This document shows positions 5,717-12,626 of a DNA stretch of 14,974 nt, piece after piece; within the stretch, counting starts at the first letter, position 1, and the number at the start of each line of letters is the position of its first letter. The notes beneath the pieces are model-generated. The model worked only from the letters and a program-made list of their open reading frames with translations. It had not been told where the DNA came from and ran no database searches. The position numbers were made by a program, and so were the translations under genes. The stretch comes from an uncultured Actinomycetes bacterium (lineage in GTDB: Bacteria; Actinomycetota; Thermoleophilia; Solirubrobacterales; Solirubrobacteraceae), in contig CALAQT010000314.1 of NCBI GenBank assembly GCA_937888775.1, positions 1 through 14,974 on the forward strand. The letters are read 5' to 3'.

Positions 5717-7286
5717 CCTCGAACTGAGCGCTCAGCGGCGCCTCGGCCTCGACATCTGACAGCTCCAGCGGCGCCCCGAACCCGATCCGCATCAGCGCCC
5801 CTCCTCCGGGCGCGTTGGCGGCCTGCACGAAGCCCCCGTGGGCCTCGGCGGCCTGGCGGACGATCGCCAGGCCCAGGCCGGAGCCCGGCTTGGAGCGGGC
5901 GTCGCGGGCGCGATGGAAGCGGTCAAAGACGAACGGCAGATCCTCCTCGTGGAAGCCGGGACCGTGGTCGCAAATCACCAGCGTCCCGTCATGCAGGTCG
6001 ACGTCGATCACGCCTCCGGAGGGACTCCACTTGGCCGCGTTATCGAACAGGTTGGTGACCGCCCGAGCGATCCGAGCGCCCTCCCCACGCACCAGCGTCG
6101 GCTCGAGGCTGCATTGCACGTCCAGCGTCGGAGCCCGGCGGCGGGTGCGCCCCGCCGCAGCGGCGACGATCTCGTCCAGACGCACATCACCCGGCTCCCC
6201 GGTGGGCTTGCTACCGCGCGCCAGCTCCACGACGTCGCCGACCAGCGCGGTGAGCTCGTCTAGCTCCTCGATCACGTCGGCGCGCAATGCATCGCGATCC
6301 TCGGCGCTCAGCAGCGCCTCGTCGCGCATCAGCTGCAGGTTGGCCCGGATCGTGGCGATCGGGGTGCGCAGCTCGTGCGACGCGTCGGCGACCAGGTTGC
6401 GCTGGGACTCCACCGAGTGCTCCAGCGCGTCCAGCGTGCGGTTGAAGGTCTGCGCCAGGCGGGCCAGCTCGTCACTGCCATGGACCTCCAGTCGCTCCTG
6501 GTCGAGTCGCTCGGGGTTGGCGGCGATCGCCTCGGTCTGGCGGGTGAAGCGCTCGATCGGACCCAGCGCGGTGCGCGCGACGAGGATCCCCAGCAGGGCG
6601 GCGAAGGCGATCCCGCCGGCCGCGATCCCCAGCAGCAGCAGCAGCTGGTTGGACAGAGCCTGGTCGACGTCCTTGAGCGGCAGCGCTACCAGCAGCGCGC
6701 CGTAACGTCCAATCCCCGTCGCCAGCACACGGATGTGGTTTCCGCCCACGGTCATGCTGGCGAAGTACTCGCCCCGGCCGCGCTTGGCGATCGCCTTCAT
6801 CTGCGCGTCGGGGGGGATGCGGTACTTCTGGGTCGCCGGCACCCAGGTGCCGCCGTTGGCGTAGACGAGCGTCAGTGTTCCCGGTGCGCCGCCGAAGGCC
6901 GGAACCCGGCGGCCGTCGAGCCCCAAGCCCTCATCCTTTACCCCGAGAGGTTCGCCGCCGCCCGCAACCTGTTGGAAGCCGAGTCCCGATCCGGTGAGCG
7001 GCCCGTTACCGTTCGCGCTCCCGTTGGGGCTGATGCCCCGGTTGCCAAAGATGCTCCCGTTGCCGTTGATACCTGCGCCGCCGCTGGTACCCCCGTTGCC
7101 GTTGCCGTTGCCGGTTCCCGGCCCGGCGCCCGGCGACAGGATGTTGTTGGTCAAGCTGTGCAGCGACTGATCGACCTGCGCCTGCAGCTCCGAGCGCGTC
7201 CCCGCATAGGCCGAGACCTCCACCGCGATCACCGCCAATGCGACGGCGACCCCGGCGGCGAGGCCGAGCCGGACGCGCAGGCTCAT
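5706..7286 (-). CDS. Sensor histidine kinase (HAMP-HisKA-HATPase), MprB/TrcS-like
   Basis: This 526-residue kinase has a first membrane segment at about residues 7-28 and an extracytoplasmic sensor at 29-212. The sensor includes a Gly/Asn-rich tract (about 56-100: GTGNGNGNGG, GINGNGSIFG and similar). A second membrane segment (about 214-237) leads to a HAMP domain (to about 290) and HisKA with phospho-acceptor His304 in DASHELRTPI. The ATPase domain shows the N box NLFDNAAKW (about 413-420), DHGPGF and GSGLGLAI. It autophosphorylates and passes phosphate to the response regulator encoded just upstream. The two genes overlap by ATGA, so they are co-translated. The stimulus is unknown. The stop codon lies in the last 39-bp repeat unit, which suggests the gene end was redefined by repeat expansion. 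Confidence 0.95.
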   Translation of the reverse strand: MSLRVRLGLAAGVAVALAVIAVEVSAYAGTRSELQAQVDQSLHSLTNNILSPGAGPGTGNGNGNGGTSGGAGINGNGSIFGNRGISPNGSANGNGPLTGSGLGFQQVAGGGEPLGVKDEGLGLDGRRVPAFGGAPGTLTLVYANGGTWVPATQKYRIPPDAQMKAIAKRGRGEYFASMTVGGNHIRVLATGIGRYGALLVALPLKDVDQALSNQLLLLLGIAAGGIAFAALLGILVARTALGPIERFTRQTEAIAANPERLDQERLEVHGSDELARLAQTFNRTLDALEHSVESQRNLVADASHELRTPIATIRANLQLMRDEALLSAEDRDALRADVIEELDELTALVGDVVELARGSKPTGEPGDVRLDEIVAAAAGRTRRRAPTLDVQCSLEPTLVRGEGARIARAVTNLFDNAAKWSPSGGVIDVDLHDGTLVICDHGPGFHEEDLPFVFDRFHRARDARSKPGSGLGLAIVRQAAEAHGGFVQAANAPGGGALMRIGFGAPLELSDVEAEAPLSAQFEVSG

Positions 7287-7966
7287 TCGCTGCGCTCCCG
7301 CAGCGCGTATCCCACCCCCCGCACAGTCTGGATCAGCTGCGGCGCGCCGGCGTCCTCGAGCTTGCGGCGCAGGTAGCCGACGTACACTCGCAGGGCGTTG
7401 GAGCTGGGGCCGAAGTCATAGCCCCAGACACGGTCATAGATCAGACTGTGGGGCAGCACGCGCCGGGGATTGAGCATCAGCAGTTCCAGCAGCTGGTACT
7501 CGGTCCGCGTCAGTTCGACGAACTTGTCCCCCACCGATGCGCCGTGGCGCGCGGGATCGAGCCGCAGCACGCCGAACGACAGCCCGCCTTCGACGTCACC
7601 CTCGCTCCCGGCACGCCGTAGCAGCGCCCGCAGCCGCGCCTTCAGCTCGTCGATGTCAAACGGCTTGACCAGGTAATCGTCGGCGCCGGCGTCCAGGCCG
7701 TCGATGCGGTCTGAGACCGCGTCGCGCGCGGTCAGCATCAGCACCGGCACGCGATTGCCCTCCCGGCGCAGCAGCCGGCACACCTCCAGCCCGTCGATGT
7801 CGGGCAGACCGACGTCGAGCACGACCGCGTCAGGAACGCTGGCGGCGATCTCGGCCAGCGCGCTGGCGCCGCTGTCGGCCTGGCGCATCTCGTAGCCGGC
7901 CAGGGTCAGGGCGCGACGCAGGACGTCGCGCAGGGCACGGTCATCGTCGACGACGAGCAGGCGCAT
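7283..7966 (-). CDS. OmpR-family response regulator, MprA/TrcR-like
   Basis: This 227-residue regulator has an N-terminal receiver domain with the acidic pocket VVDDDR (7-9), phospho-acceptor Asp51 in VVLDVGLPDIDG, Thr79 in MLTARD and Lys101 in YLVKPF. A C-terminal winged helix follows (about 130-225: FVELTRTEYQLLELLMLNP, RVWGYDF, LRVYVGYLRRKLE, IQTVRGVGYALR). It binds DNA after phosphorylation by the partner kinase, whose ATG overlaps its stop as ATGA. It lies 42 bp after nusB on the same strand, so read-through from the efp-nusB unit is possible. No direct repeats for its own binding are evident in the short upstream gap. Confidence 0.95.
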   Translation of the reverse strand: MRLLVVDDDRALRDVLRRALTLAGYEMRQADSGASALAEIAASVPDAVVLDVGLPDIDGLEVCRLLRREGNRVPVLMLTARDAVSDRIDGLDAGADDYLVKPFDIDELKARLRALLRRAGSEGDVEGGLSFGVLRLDPARHGASVGDKFVELTRTEYQLLELLMLNPRRVLPHSLIYDRVWGYDFGPSSNALRVYVGYLRRKLEDAGAPQLIQTVRGVGYALRERSE

Positions 7967-8008
7967 CGGCGGATTGTCGCCGGTTTGCCCCCCGCCGGGG
8001 ACGAACTC

Positions 8009-8410
8009 CTACGTTTGACTTACGCGCTCGCGGAGCACCGAGCCGAGGATCCCGTTGATGAATCCGGGCGCGTCAGCGCCGCAGAACCGCTTCGCGGTTT
8101 CCACCGCTTCGTCGATCGCTCCCTCGGGCGGAATCGGGCGCTCGCCGGGAATCGCGTCGGCGTAAAGCAGCTCGACCAGCCCCACACGCAGGATCGAACG
8201 CTCCAACGGGGCGATCCGCTCCAGCGACCAGCCGGTGGCGTAGCTGCGAATCAGCTCGTCAAGCTCGTCCTGGTGCTCACGTACGAGCTGGGCCAGCGCG
8301 CGCGTGAAGGCGTGGGTGTCAGTCGGAAACTGCTCCTCCAGCCGGGTTCCGAGCAGATCGCTCTGATACAGCGCCCAGACCGCGGCGCGACGCTGCTCGG
8401 TCCTACGCAC
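8009..8410 (-). CDS. nusB: Transcription antitermination factor NusB
   Basis: This 133-residue all-helical protein shows the NusB signature: RRAAVWALYQSDLLG near the N-terminus, WSLERIAPLERSILRVGLVELLY in the centre, and PPEGAIDEAVETAKRFCGADAPGFINGILGSVLR at the C-terminus. NusB binds boxA RNA together with NusE (ribosomal protein S10) in rRNA antitermination. The start is GTG 8410, with no strong ribosome binding site. It follows efp by 58 bp on the same strand, the usual bacterial pairing. Confidence 0.95.
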   Translation of the reverse strand: MRRTEQRRAAVWALYQSDLLGTRLEEQFPTDTHAFTRALAQLVREHQDELDELIRSYATGWSLERIAPLERSILRVGLVELLYADAIPGERPIPPEGAIDEAVETAKRFCGADAPGFINGILGSVLRERVSQT

Positions 8411-8468
8411 CGCTGCTCACAGGTGCGCGCGGCTTCGTGCTGGCAGCCGTATCTGCGGTGGGGAGCAC

Positions 8469-9032
8469 CTAGGCACGGGAGACGTACTCGCCTGAGCGGG
8501 TGTCCACTCGCACGGCATCGCCGATGTTGACGAACAGCGGCACCTGGATGCGGGCGCCGGTCTGAAGCGTGGCCGGCTTGGTCCCGCCGCCGGAGGCGGT
8601 GTCGCCCCGGACGCCCGGCTCGGTTTCGGTGACGGTCAGGTCGATCGCGCTGGGCAGCTGGACGTCGGCCGGTTCGTCGTCGATGTAGAGCAGCTCGAAC
8701 TCCTCAGAGTCCTTCATCCAGCGCAGCGCGTCGGCCAGCTTCGCTTCGGGGATCGGGAGCTGCTCGTAGCTCTCTGAGTCCATGAAATGGGCGTCAGTGC
8801 CATCGCGGTAGAGAAACTGCATCCGGCGCACCTCGGTGCGCACGGAGCGGAACTTCTCCCCGGCGCGGAAGGTACGGTCGATCACGGCGCCGTCGCTTGA
8901 CCGTCGCAGCTTGGTGCGCACGAACGCCCCGCCCTTGCCGGGCTTGACGTGCTGGAACTCGATGATCTTGAACACGGTCCCATCCACGTCGATGTGGTTG
9001 CCGTTTCGAAATTGGTTGGTAGCTATGGACAC
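8469..9032 (-). CDS. efp: Translation elongation factor P
   Basis: This 187-residue protein has the three EF-P domains. The N-terminal KOW-like domain begins [14 protein letters not shown] and holds [16 protein letters not shown], with Lys33 at the loop tip where EF-P is modified. OB domains follow from about residue 65 ([20 protein letters not shown]) and 130 to the end ([31 protein letters not shown]). EF-P relieves ribosome stalling at polyproline. The start is GTG 9032, since the preferred ATG one base upstream is out of frame and meets a stop. A divergent serine recombinase gene starts only 44 bp away, and no good promoter or close ribosome binding site (only AGGA about 12 bases upstream) is visible for efp. 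Its native 5' region appears to have been replaced. Confidence 0.96.
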   Translation of the reverse strand: MSIATNQFRNGNHIDVDGTVFKIIEFQHVKPGKGGAFVRTKLRRSSDGAVIDRTFRAGEKFRSVRTEVRRMQFLYRDGTDAHFMDSESYEQLPIPEAKLADALRWMKDSEEFELLYIDDEPADVQLPSAIDLTVTETEPGVRGDTASGGGTKPATLQTGARIQVPLFVNIGDAVRVDTRSGEYVSRA

Positions 9033-9042
9033 ATCACTCTGC

Positions 9043-9073
9043 TATCCTGGTGGGAGGACAAAACACGGAGGAG
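9043..9073 (+). promoter_or_regulatory. Extended -10 promoter and ribosome binding site of the recombinase gene
   Basis: TGCTATCCT (9040-9048) matches an extended -10 (TGnTAnnnT) with -10 hexamer 9043-9048. No good -35 is seen at normal spacing. GGAGGAG at 9067-9073 precedes ATG 9077. Part of this promoter lies within 20 bp of the efp start codon, so expression of the recombinase could change when the DNA is rejoined at the attachment site. Confidence 0.55.
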
Positions 9074-9076
9074 ACT

Positions 9077-10462
9077 ATGCCAGCCGCAGACCGCAAACGA
9101 TACGCCGCCTACATGCGCGTCTCGCGCGTCATGGGCCGCGAGGGCGCCAGCTACATGTCCCCCGATCAGCAACGCGAGGCGATAGAACGTTGGGCCGGAT
9201 ACCGCGATGCCGATGTCGAGATAGCCGACGAGGATTGGATTCTGGAGGAGGACCGCAGCGGCGGGACGCAGGACCGGCCGAAGCTGCAAGCGATAATCGA
9301 ACGCATCGAGCGCCACGAGTTGGACGGCCTCATCTGCGCGAAGCTGAACCGTTTCGCCCGCAGCGTGATTAGCGCAAAGCTCGACGTTGAGCGCATCCTG
9401 GCGGCTGAGGGCTCCATTGGGTTCGTGGCCGAGGACATCGACCCGACCACACGCAATGGGCGTTTTGTGTTGACGATGTTCCTGGCGATAGCCGAGCTTG
9501 AGCTTGACGGCATCAAAGACGGCTGGGCCGAGGTCAAACTGCGCGTAGCCGAGCGCGGCGTCAAACTGGGGCCGTGCCCGGTCGGCTATCGGCGCGTCGT
9601 GGGGGACGCGGATCGCAAGGGCTGCATCGCACCCGACGACCCGGGCACCGCGCCGCACATCACGCGCGCATTCAAGCTGGCCGCGGCAGACGGTGCCGTA
9701 GACGCCGCGCTTGCGTACCTGCTGGCCGAAAGCGTCCCCGGACGCTGGAACACCTCCACGGTCCGCCGGATGCTCGCTAACCGGACGTACCTCGGTGAGA
9801 TTGCAGGCAACCCCGACGCCTGCAAGCCGCTGACAGACGCCCGTACATTTCTCCTCGCGCAGCATGATCCGGCACCGCGGCGAGCGTCGGTGGACTTCCC
9901 ACTAAGCGGGTTTGCATGCTGCGCCGGTTGTGGCGGGCCGATGATCGGCGGGCACGGCGGGCGTGGGAGCAAGCTGAGGACTTATCGCTGCGGAGCCTCG
10001 CGGCCGGGCGAAGCGCACAAGAATGGCGCCACCTGCTCGGCGCCGACGAGCACGGTAGCCGACCGGCTAGAGGAGTACGCGCGCTCTCATCTGCTCGCCG
10101 AGCTAGACGGGTTGCGGCTCGCGCACACGGTTGGTGATCGTGATGACAGCGCCGCGGACGCCGACCGCGCCCTGGCCGAAGCCGAAGCCGAGCTAGAAGC
10201 CTACGTCCAGTTGACCCCCGCACGTCTGCCCGGCTACGCCCGCGGGCTCGCACGGCGGGAGGAGAGTGCCGAGGAGGCGAGCGAGGTCTACAGGGAGGCC
10301 GCACGGCGGGCTGTGGGCGCCTTCACGGTGCCGACCGCTGAGGTTGTAGCCTCAGCCGACGGCGGCGAGTTGGGCGAACTGCTCCGGGGTGCTTACAGTG
10401 GGATTGTTGTCAGCCGCGGCCGCGGTGACATCGCCGACCGGGTCAGCTTCCTCAACGACTGA
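9077..10462 (+). CDS. Large serine recombinase (site-specific integrase)
   Basis: This 461-residue protein has a resolvase-type catalytic domain at about residues 8-160. Nucleophile Ser16 lies in YAAYMRVS, and later come DGLICAKLNRFARS and GRFVLTMFLAIAELELD. The recombinase domain (about 165-265) includes GVKLGPCPVGYRR and the WNTSTVRRMLANRTYLGE helix typical of this family. A zinc ribbon (about 285-330: FACCAGCGGPMI, YRCGAS, ATCSAP) and a short acidic coiled-coil C-terminus follow. It should cut and rejoin attachment sites by double-strand breaks with a phosphoserine link, integrating the element near efp. ATG 9077 is chosen over GTG 9050 because GGAGGAG lies just before it and the family begins shortly before the YxRVS motif. 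Its last 104 codons are duplicated at 14611-14926. Confidence 0.93.
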   Translation: MPAADRKRYAAYMRVSRVMGREGASYMSPDQQREAIERWAGYRDADVEIADEDWILEEDRSGGTQDRPKLQAIIERIERHELDGLICAKLNRFARSVISAKLDVERILAAEGSIGFVAEDIDPTTRNGRFVLTMFLAIAELELDGIKDGWAEVKLRVAERGVKLGPCPVGYRRVVGDADRKGCIAPDDPGTAPHITRAFKLAAADGAVDAALAYLLAESVPGRWNTSTVRRMLANRTYLGEIAGNPDACKPLTDARTFLLAQHDPAPRRASVDFPLSGFACCAGCGGPMIGGHGGRGSKLRTYRCGASRPGEAHKNGATCSAPTSTVADRLEEYARSHLLAELDGLRLAHTVGDRDDSAADADRALAEAEAELEAYVQLTPARLPGYARGLARREESAEEASEVYREAARRAVGAFTVPTAEVVASADGGELGELLRGAYSGIVVSRGRGDIADRVSFLND

Positions 10463-10510
10463 GGAGCCGGGATACCGGCGCCGCAGGATGCGCTCGGCTG
10501 CTGCTTGGAG
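10147..10510. repeat. 364-bp direct repeat, copy 1 (3' end of recombinase gene plus 48 bp)
   Basis: It appears identical, by reading all bases, to 14611-14974, with a constant offset of 4,464. The match starts abruptly: none of the six bases before it match between copies. It begins at the last base of codon 357 of the recombinase. The right edge of the homology is unknown because copy 2 reaches the window end. Confidence 0.95.
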
Positions 10511-10685
10511 GCCGTCGGCGTTCACCCCTCATCCTATCGCGTGCTCGCGGCGCTTCCTGGCAAGCCGGTTGCGCGCCCCGCCCGCGCCGGTGAGCGCCGA
10601 GACTCGCCGGTTGCTGGACGAGCACCTGAGAGGCTGAGGGCTTGCCGGGAAGGGCGCGGTAGGCTCCCTACGAAGGATCCTGTGG
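10463..10685. other. Spacer after the recombinase, no confident gene
   Basis: A frame open to TGA 10635-10637 overlaps the recombinase end and finishes RAPPAPVSAETRRLLDEHLRG, which resembles the tails of tiny hypothetical proteins common behind actinobacterial recombinases. No start with a ribosome binding site was found, so it is left uncalled. The only other signal is the TAGGCT box at 10660 belonging to the next gene. Confidence 0.4.
10660..10677 (+). promoter_or_regulatory. Putative -10 box and ribosome binding site of the zinc-ribbon gene
   Basis: TAGGCT (10660-10665) would start transcription near 10672. GAAGGA (10672-10677) lies 8 bases before GTG 10686. TAGGCT also occurs inside coding sequence (for example 11789-11794), so the hexamer alone is weak evidence. 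Confidence 0.4.
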
Positions 10686-10934
10686 GTGCCCCCCGACGAC
10701 AATAACCGTAACGCCAGCACGCCCATCAGGCGGGACCTTCGGACGCAGTCCGCCGAGGATCTTGCCTTTGCGGGGGCGAGAACGTTCCGAGAGTTTCATG
10801 ACCGCCTGCGGGCACTGGCTCGCGAGAACCTAACTTGCAAGCGCTGCGGCCGGACGTTCACCCCCAAGCGCTCGGACGCCAAATACTGCTCGGAGGCTTG
10901 CAAACAGGCTGCCTACCGTACGCGCAAAGGTTGA
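10686..10934 (+). CDS. Small treble-clef/zinc-ribbon protein
   Basis: The 82-residue product starts at GTG 10686 behind GAAGGA. Its N-terminal 50 residues are hydrophilic and probably helical (SAEDLAFAGARTFREFHDRL). The C-terminus is a compact zinc site, CKRCGRTFTPKRSDAKYCSE followed by ACKQAAYRTR, with Cys51, Cys54, Cys68 and Cys72. This FTPKRSDAKYCSxxCxQxAYR pattern is common in small actinobacterial and phage proteins and suggests nucleic-acid or protein binding. In this position, between a recombinase and a regulator, it could be a directionality or regulatory factor, but that is inference. Confidence 0.75.
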   Translation: MPPDDNNRNASTPIRRDLRTQSAEDLAFAGARTFREFHDRLRALARENLTCKRCGRTFTPKRSDAKYCSEACKQAAYRTRKG

Positions 10935-10977
10935 AACTGAGCGTCCCCCGCGGTTTCTTTTAGCTGTTTCCTGCCGT

Positions 10978-11003
10978 CACCACTGTGGTGGGCACGGTAT
11001 AAT
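10978..11003 (+). promoter_or_regulatory. Leaderless promoter with a perfect palindromic operator
   Basis: CACCAC-T-GTGGTG (10978-10990) is a perfect 13-base palindrome ending 7 bases before a consensus TATAAT -10 box (10998-11003). ATG 11009 follows the box by 5 bases, so the transcript should start at or next to the start codon. A protein bound to the palindrome would cover the -35/spacer region and repress. The downstream ribbon-helix-helix protein is the natural candidate. Confidence 0.75.
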
Positions 11004-11008
11004 GATAT

Positions 11009-11281
11009 ATGAGCCCTGTAAGCCGCAAAAGCGTCGGACATCCGCCACTCTATGCACGGCGGATGACACTCTGGAAGCTATACCTCTCCGACGAGCACCG
11101 GGCACTATTGGACCTCGCGGCCGTCCACACTGGACGCCCCCGCGCTGCCGTGGTTCGGTCGGCGCTAGAGGCGTACCTGCCGGGTGTGCTGCTGGCGGAA
11201 TCCACCCCTGAACAAGCGAACGCCGCGGGTGACAACCGCGGCGCTCAAAAGTCGAATGCGCTCGACCATGACTCCTCTTGA
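11009..11281 (+). CDS. Ribbon-helix-helix (CopG/Arc-like) transcriptional regulator
   Basis: The 90-residue product contains TLWKLYLSDEHRALLDLAAV followed by HTGRPRAAVVRSALEAYL (about residues 20-57). This is a beta strand followed by two helices in the pattern of CopG-type DNA-binding dimers. The C-terminal 30 residues are polar and probably disordered. It is probably a leaderless gene, because TATAAT sits 5 bases before ATG 11009 with no ribosome binding site. The palindrome upstream suggests autoregulation. Its 3' end overlaps the start of the DUF3631 ATPase gene, so both are likely made from one message. It could act as the control switch of the element's replication or maintenance module. 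An antitoxin role was considered, but no toxin partner is recognisable. Confidence 0.75.
   Translation: MSPVSRKSVGHPPLYARRMTLWKLYLSDEHRALLDLAAVHTGRPRAAVVRSALEAYLPGVLLAESTPEQANAAGDNRGAQKSNALDHDSS
11221..11243 (+). promoter_or_regulatory. Hairpin just upstream of the DUF3631 start codon
   Basis: CGCCGCGG (11221-11228) and CCGCGGCG (11236-11243) form a perfect 8-bp stem with loop GTGACAA, 24 bases before ATG 11268 and inside the 3' end of the regulator gene. Ribosomes finishing the regulator would melt it, so it may couple or tune ATPase translation. Confidence 0.45.
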
Positions 11282-12416
11282 GTATACCGCCGAGAATGGC
11301 GCCGTTCCTGGCACGGCCGGTCCCGAGGAGGCGCTCGCACAACTGCTGGACGACACTCGCGCCCTTGTGCGCCGGTACGTTGTGCTGTCAGACGAGCAGC
11401 TTGATGCGGTCGCGCTCTGGATTGCACACACGCACGCGGTCGAAGGCGCACACCAAACGCCGTATCTGGACGTAAGTAGCGCCGAGAAACAGTGTGGGAA
11501 GTCGCGGCTGCTGGAAGTGTTGGAGCTAGTCTCGGCGCGCGCGGTCCAGTGGACGCAGCCGAGCGCGGCGGTTGTCTATCGGACCATCGCGGCCGTTATG
11601 CCTACGGTGCTCCTTGACGAGGTCGATGCAATTTGGAATGAGAAGGGCGAAGAAAACGAGGCGCTGCGCGCGCTGGTCAACTCGGGACATCGGCGCGGTG
11701 CGACCGTTCCCCGCTGCGTTGGTGTCGGGACAAGCATGACCGTCACCGAATTCCCCGTGTTTTGCCCGAAGGTGCTCGCTGGTATCGGTAGGCTGCCAGA
11801 CACGATTGCGGACCGTTCTATCCCGGTCAAAATGAAGCGCAAGACGCGCGACGAGCCCGTAGAGAGGTTCCGTCGTCGCCGCGCCGAGCCGATTGCGGAA
11901 CCGCTAAAGGAGCGGCTTGAGGCGTGGGGTCAGGGCAGTATCGAATCCCTACTAGACGCGGACCCTGAGATGCCAGAGGAGCTATCGGACCGCCAGATGG
12001 ACGGCTGCGAGCCGCTGCTAGCAATCGCGGACATGGCCGGGGAGCGTTGGTCGATGCAAGCGCGTATGTCTCTCATTGCTCTGCTCACGGACGAGGCGAA
12101 CGCACCGGAGGAGTCGCTGCGGCTGCGCTGTCTCTCGGACTGCCGAGAGGCGCTTGCGGAAATCGAGCATGGGGCAGTTCCCTCACACTGGCTCGTGGAG
12201 CGGCTGCACACCATTGAGGGGTCGCCGTGGAAGGAGCGCGACCTTACGCAGAACACATTGGCGTGGTTCCTCAAGGACTACGGCATCCGACCTAAGAAGA
12301 TCCGATTTCAGGTTGGCGCGGAGAGCAAGTCCCTACAAGGCTATACGCTCGACAAGTTCGAGGACGCTTGGAAGCGGCTGCTTCCGACGCGCGAAAAGAC
12401 GCCCGCGAGGGGCTGA
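11268..12416 (+). CDS. DUF3631-domain P-loop ATPase (phage/plasmid replication type)
   Basis: From ATG 11268 the product is 382 residues. Its centre is a DUF3631 domain: PYLDVSSAEKQCGKSRLLEV (P-loop Cys76-Gly-Lys-Ser79), TVLLDEVDAIW (Walker B, Asp117/Glu118), ALVNSGHRRG, FCPKVLAGIGRLPDTIADRS (about 165-184, with a candidate arginine finger). The C-terminus (about 290-375) has the small wHTH-like segment ending in YTLDKFEDAWKRLLP. Relatives occur in actinophage and integrative-element genomes, often near primase or replication genes, and are thought to act on DNA. The upstream in-frame ATG 11256 is also possible, and neither start has a ribosome binding site. The gene overlaps the regulator by 14 bp. 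The protein ends shortly after the domain, whereas many relatives carry a longer low-complexity tail. Confidence 0.88.
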   Translation: MTPLEYTAENGAVPGTAGPEEALAQLLDDTRALVRRYVVLSDEQLDAVALWIAHTHAVEGAHQTPYLDVSSAEKQCGKSRLLEVLELVSARAVQWTQPSAAVVYRTIAAVMPTVLLDEVDAIWNEKGEENEALRALVNSGHRRGATVPRCVGVGTSMTVTEFPVFCPKVLAGIGRLPDTIADRSIPVKMKRKTRDEPVERFRRRRAEPIAEPLKERLEAWGQGSIESLLDADPEMPEELSDRQMDGCEPLLAIADMAGERWSMQARMSLIALLTDEANAPEESLRLRCLSDCREALAEIEHGAVPSHWLVERLHTIEGSPWKERDLTQNTLAWFLKDYGIRPKKIRFQVGAESKSLQGYTLDKFEDAWKRLLPTREKTPARG

Positions 12417-12626
12417 TGTTCCACTCTACAAAGTTACGGGGTCGGAACGGGCGGCCATTCTTACTGGCTGGGGTGGAACATGGAACGCGAAGTGGAACGC
12501 GCAAACCCCGTGTTTGCTGGGATGTTCCAGGTGTTCCACTATATATATAGATATGACAAGACACACCTAGAGAGCCTCCGCGCTCCCGTTTCCTCAGAAC
12601 GGGTCTAGGGTGGAACACTGGAACAT
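12415..12626. repeat. Cluster of GGAAC-centred repeats flanking an AT-rich tract (iteron- or operator-like)
   Basis: Eight copies of GTGGAAC/TGGAACA half-sites occur in 212 bp. They are GATGTTCCAC (12415-12424, reverse), GTGGAACATGGAAC (12473-12486), GTGGAAC (12492-12498), TGTTCCAGGTGTTCCAC (12523-12539, reverse) and GTGGAACACTGGAACAT (12610-12626), with a weaker GGAAC at 12444-12448. Paired half-sites are 7-9 bases apart. Between the last two pairs, which face in opposite directions, lies the most AT-rich stretch of the window (about 12539-12556, TATATATATAGATATGA). This resembles a replication origin (iterons plus unwinding element) or a multi-site operator. Confidence 0.75.
12416..12550 (+). 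CDS. Candidate small ORF (44 aa) overlapping the ATPase stop
   Basis: ATG 12416-12418 overlaps the ATPase TGA (12414-12416) as TGATG, a common coupling arrangement. The frame reads MFHSTKLRGRNGRPFLLAGV and ends at TAG 12548-12550 within the AT-rich tract. The GGAAC repeats are inside it, so open frame and repeat structure are confounded. No family is recognised. Confidence 0.25.
   Translation: MFHSTKLRGRNGRPFLLAGVEHGTRSGTRKPRVCWDVPGVPLYI

Noticed and set aside
5562..5759. Plus-strand open frame with RCAFPARFGLSGH repeated every 13 residues
   Set aside because: The 39-bp array is a multiple of three, so an open periodic frame is automatic. There is no ribosome binding site suited to it, and it runs into the convergent kinase gene.
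6375..7376. Long plus-strand open frame opposite the histidine kinase
   Set aside because: It is antisense to a full, motif-complete kinase gene in high-GC DNA, where such shadow frames are expected. The translation shows no domain.
11009..12416. Toxin-antitoxin pair (ribbon-helix-helix antitoxin plus following gene)
   Set aside because: The overlapping downstream gene is a 382-residue DUF3631 ATPase, not a toxin-like protein. The pair fits a regulator plus replication gene better.
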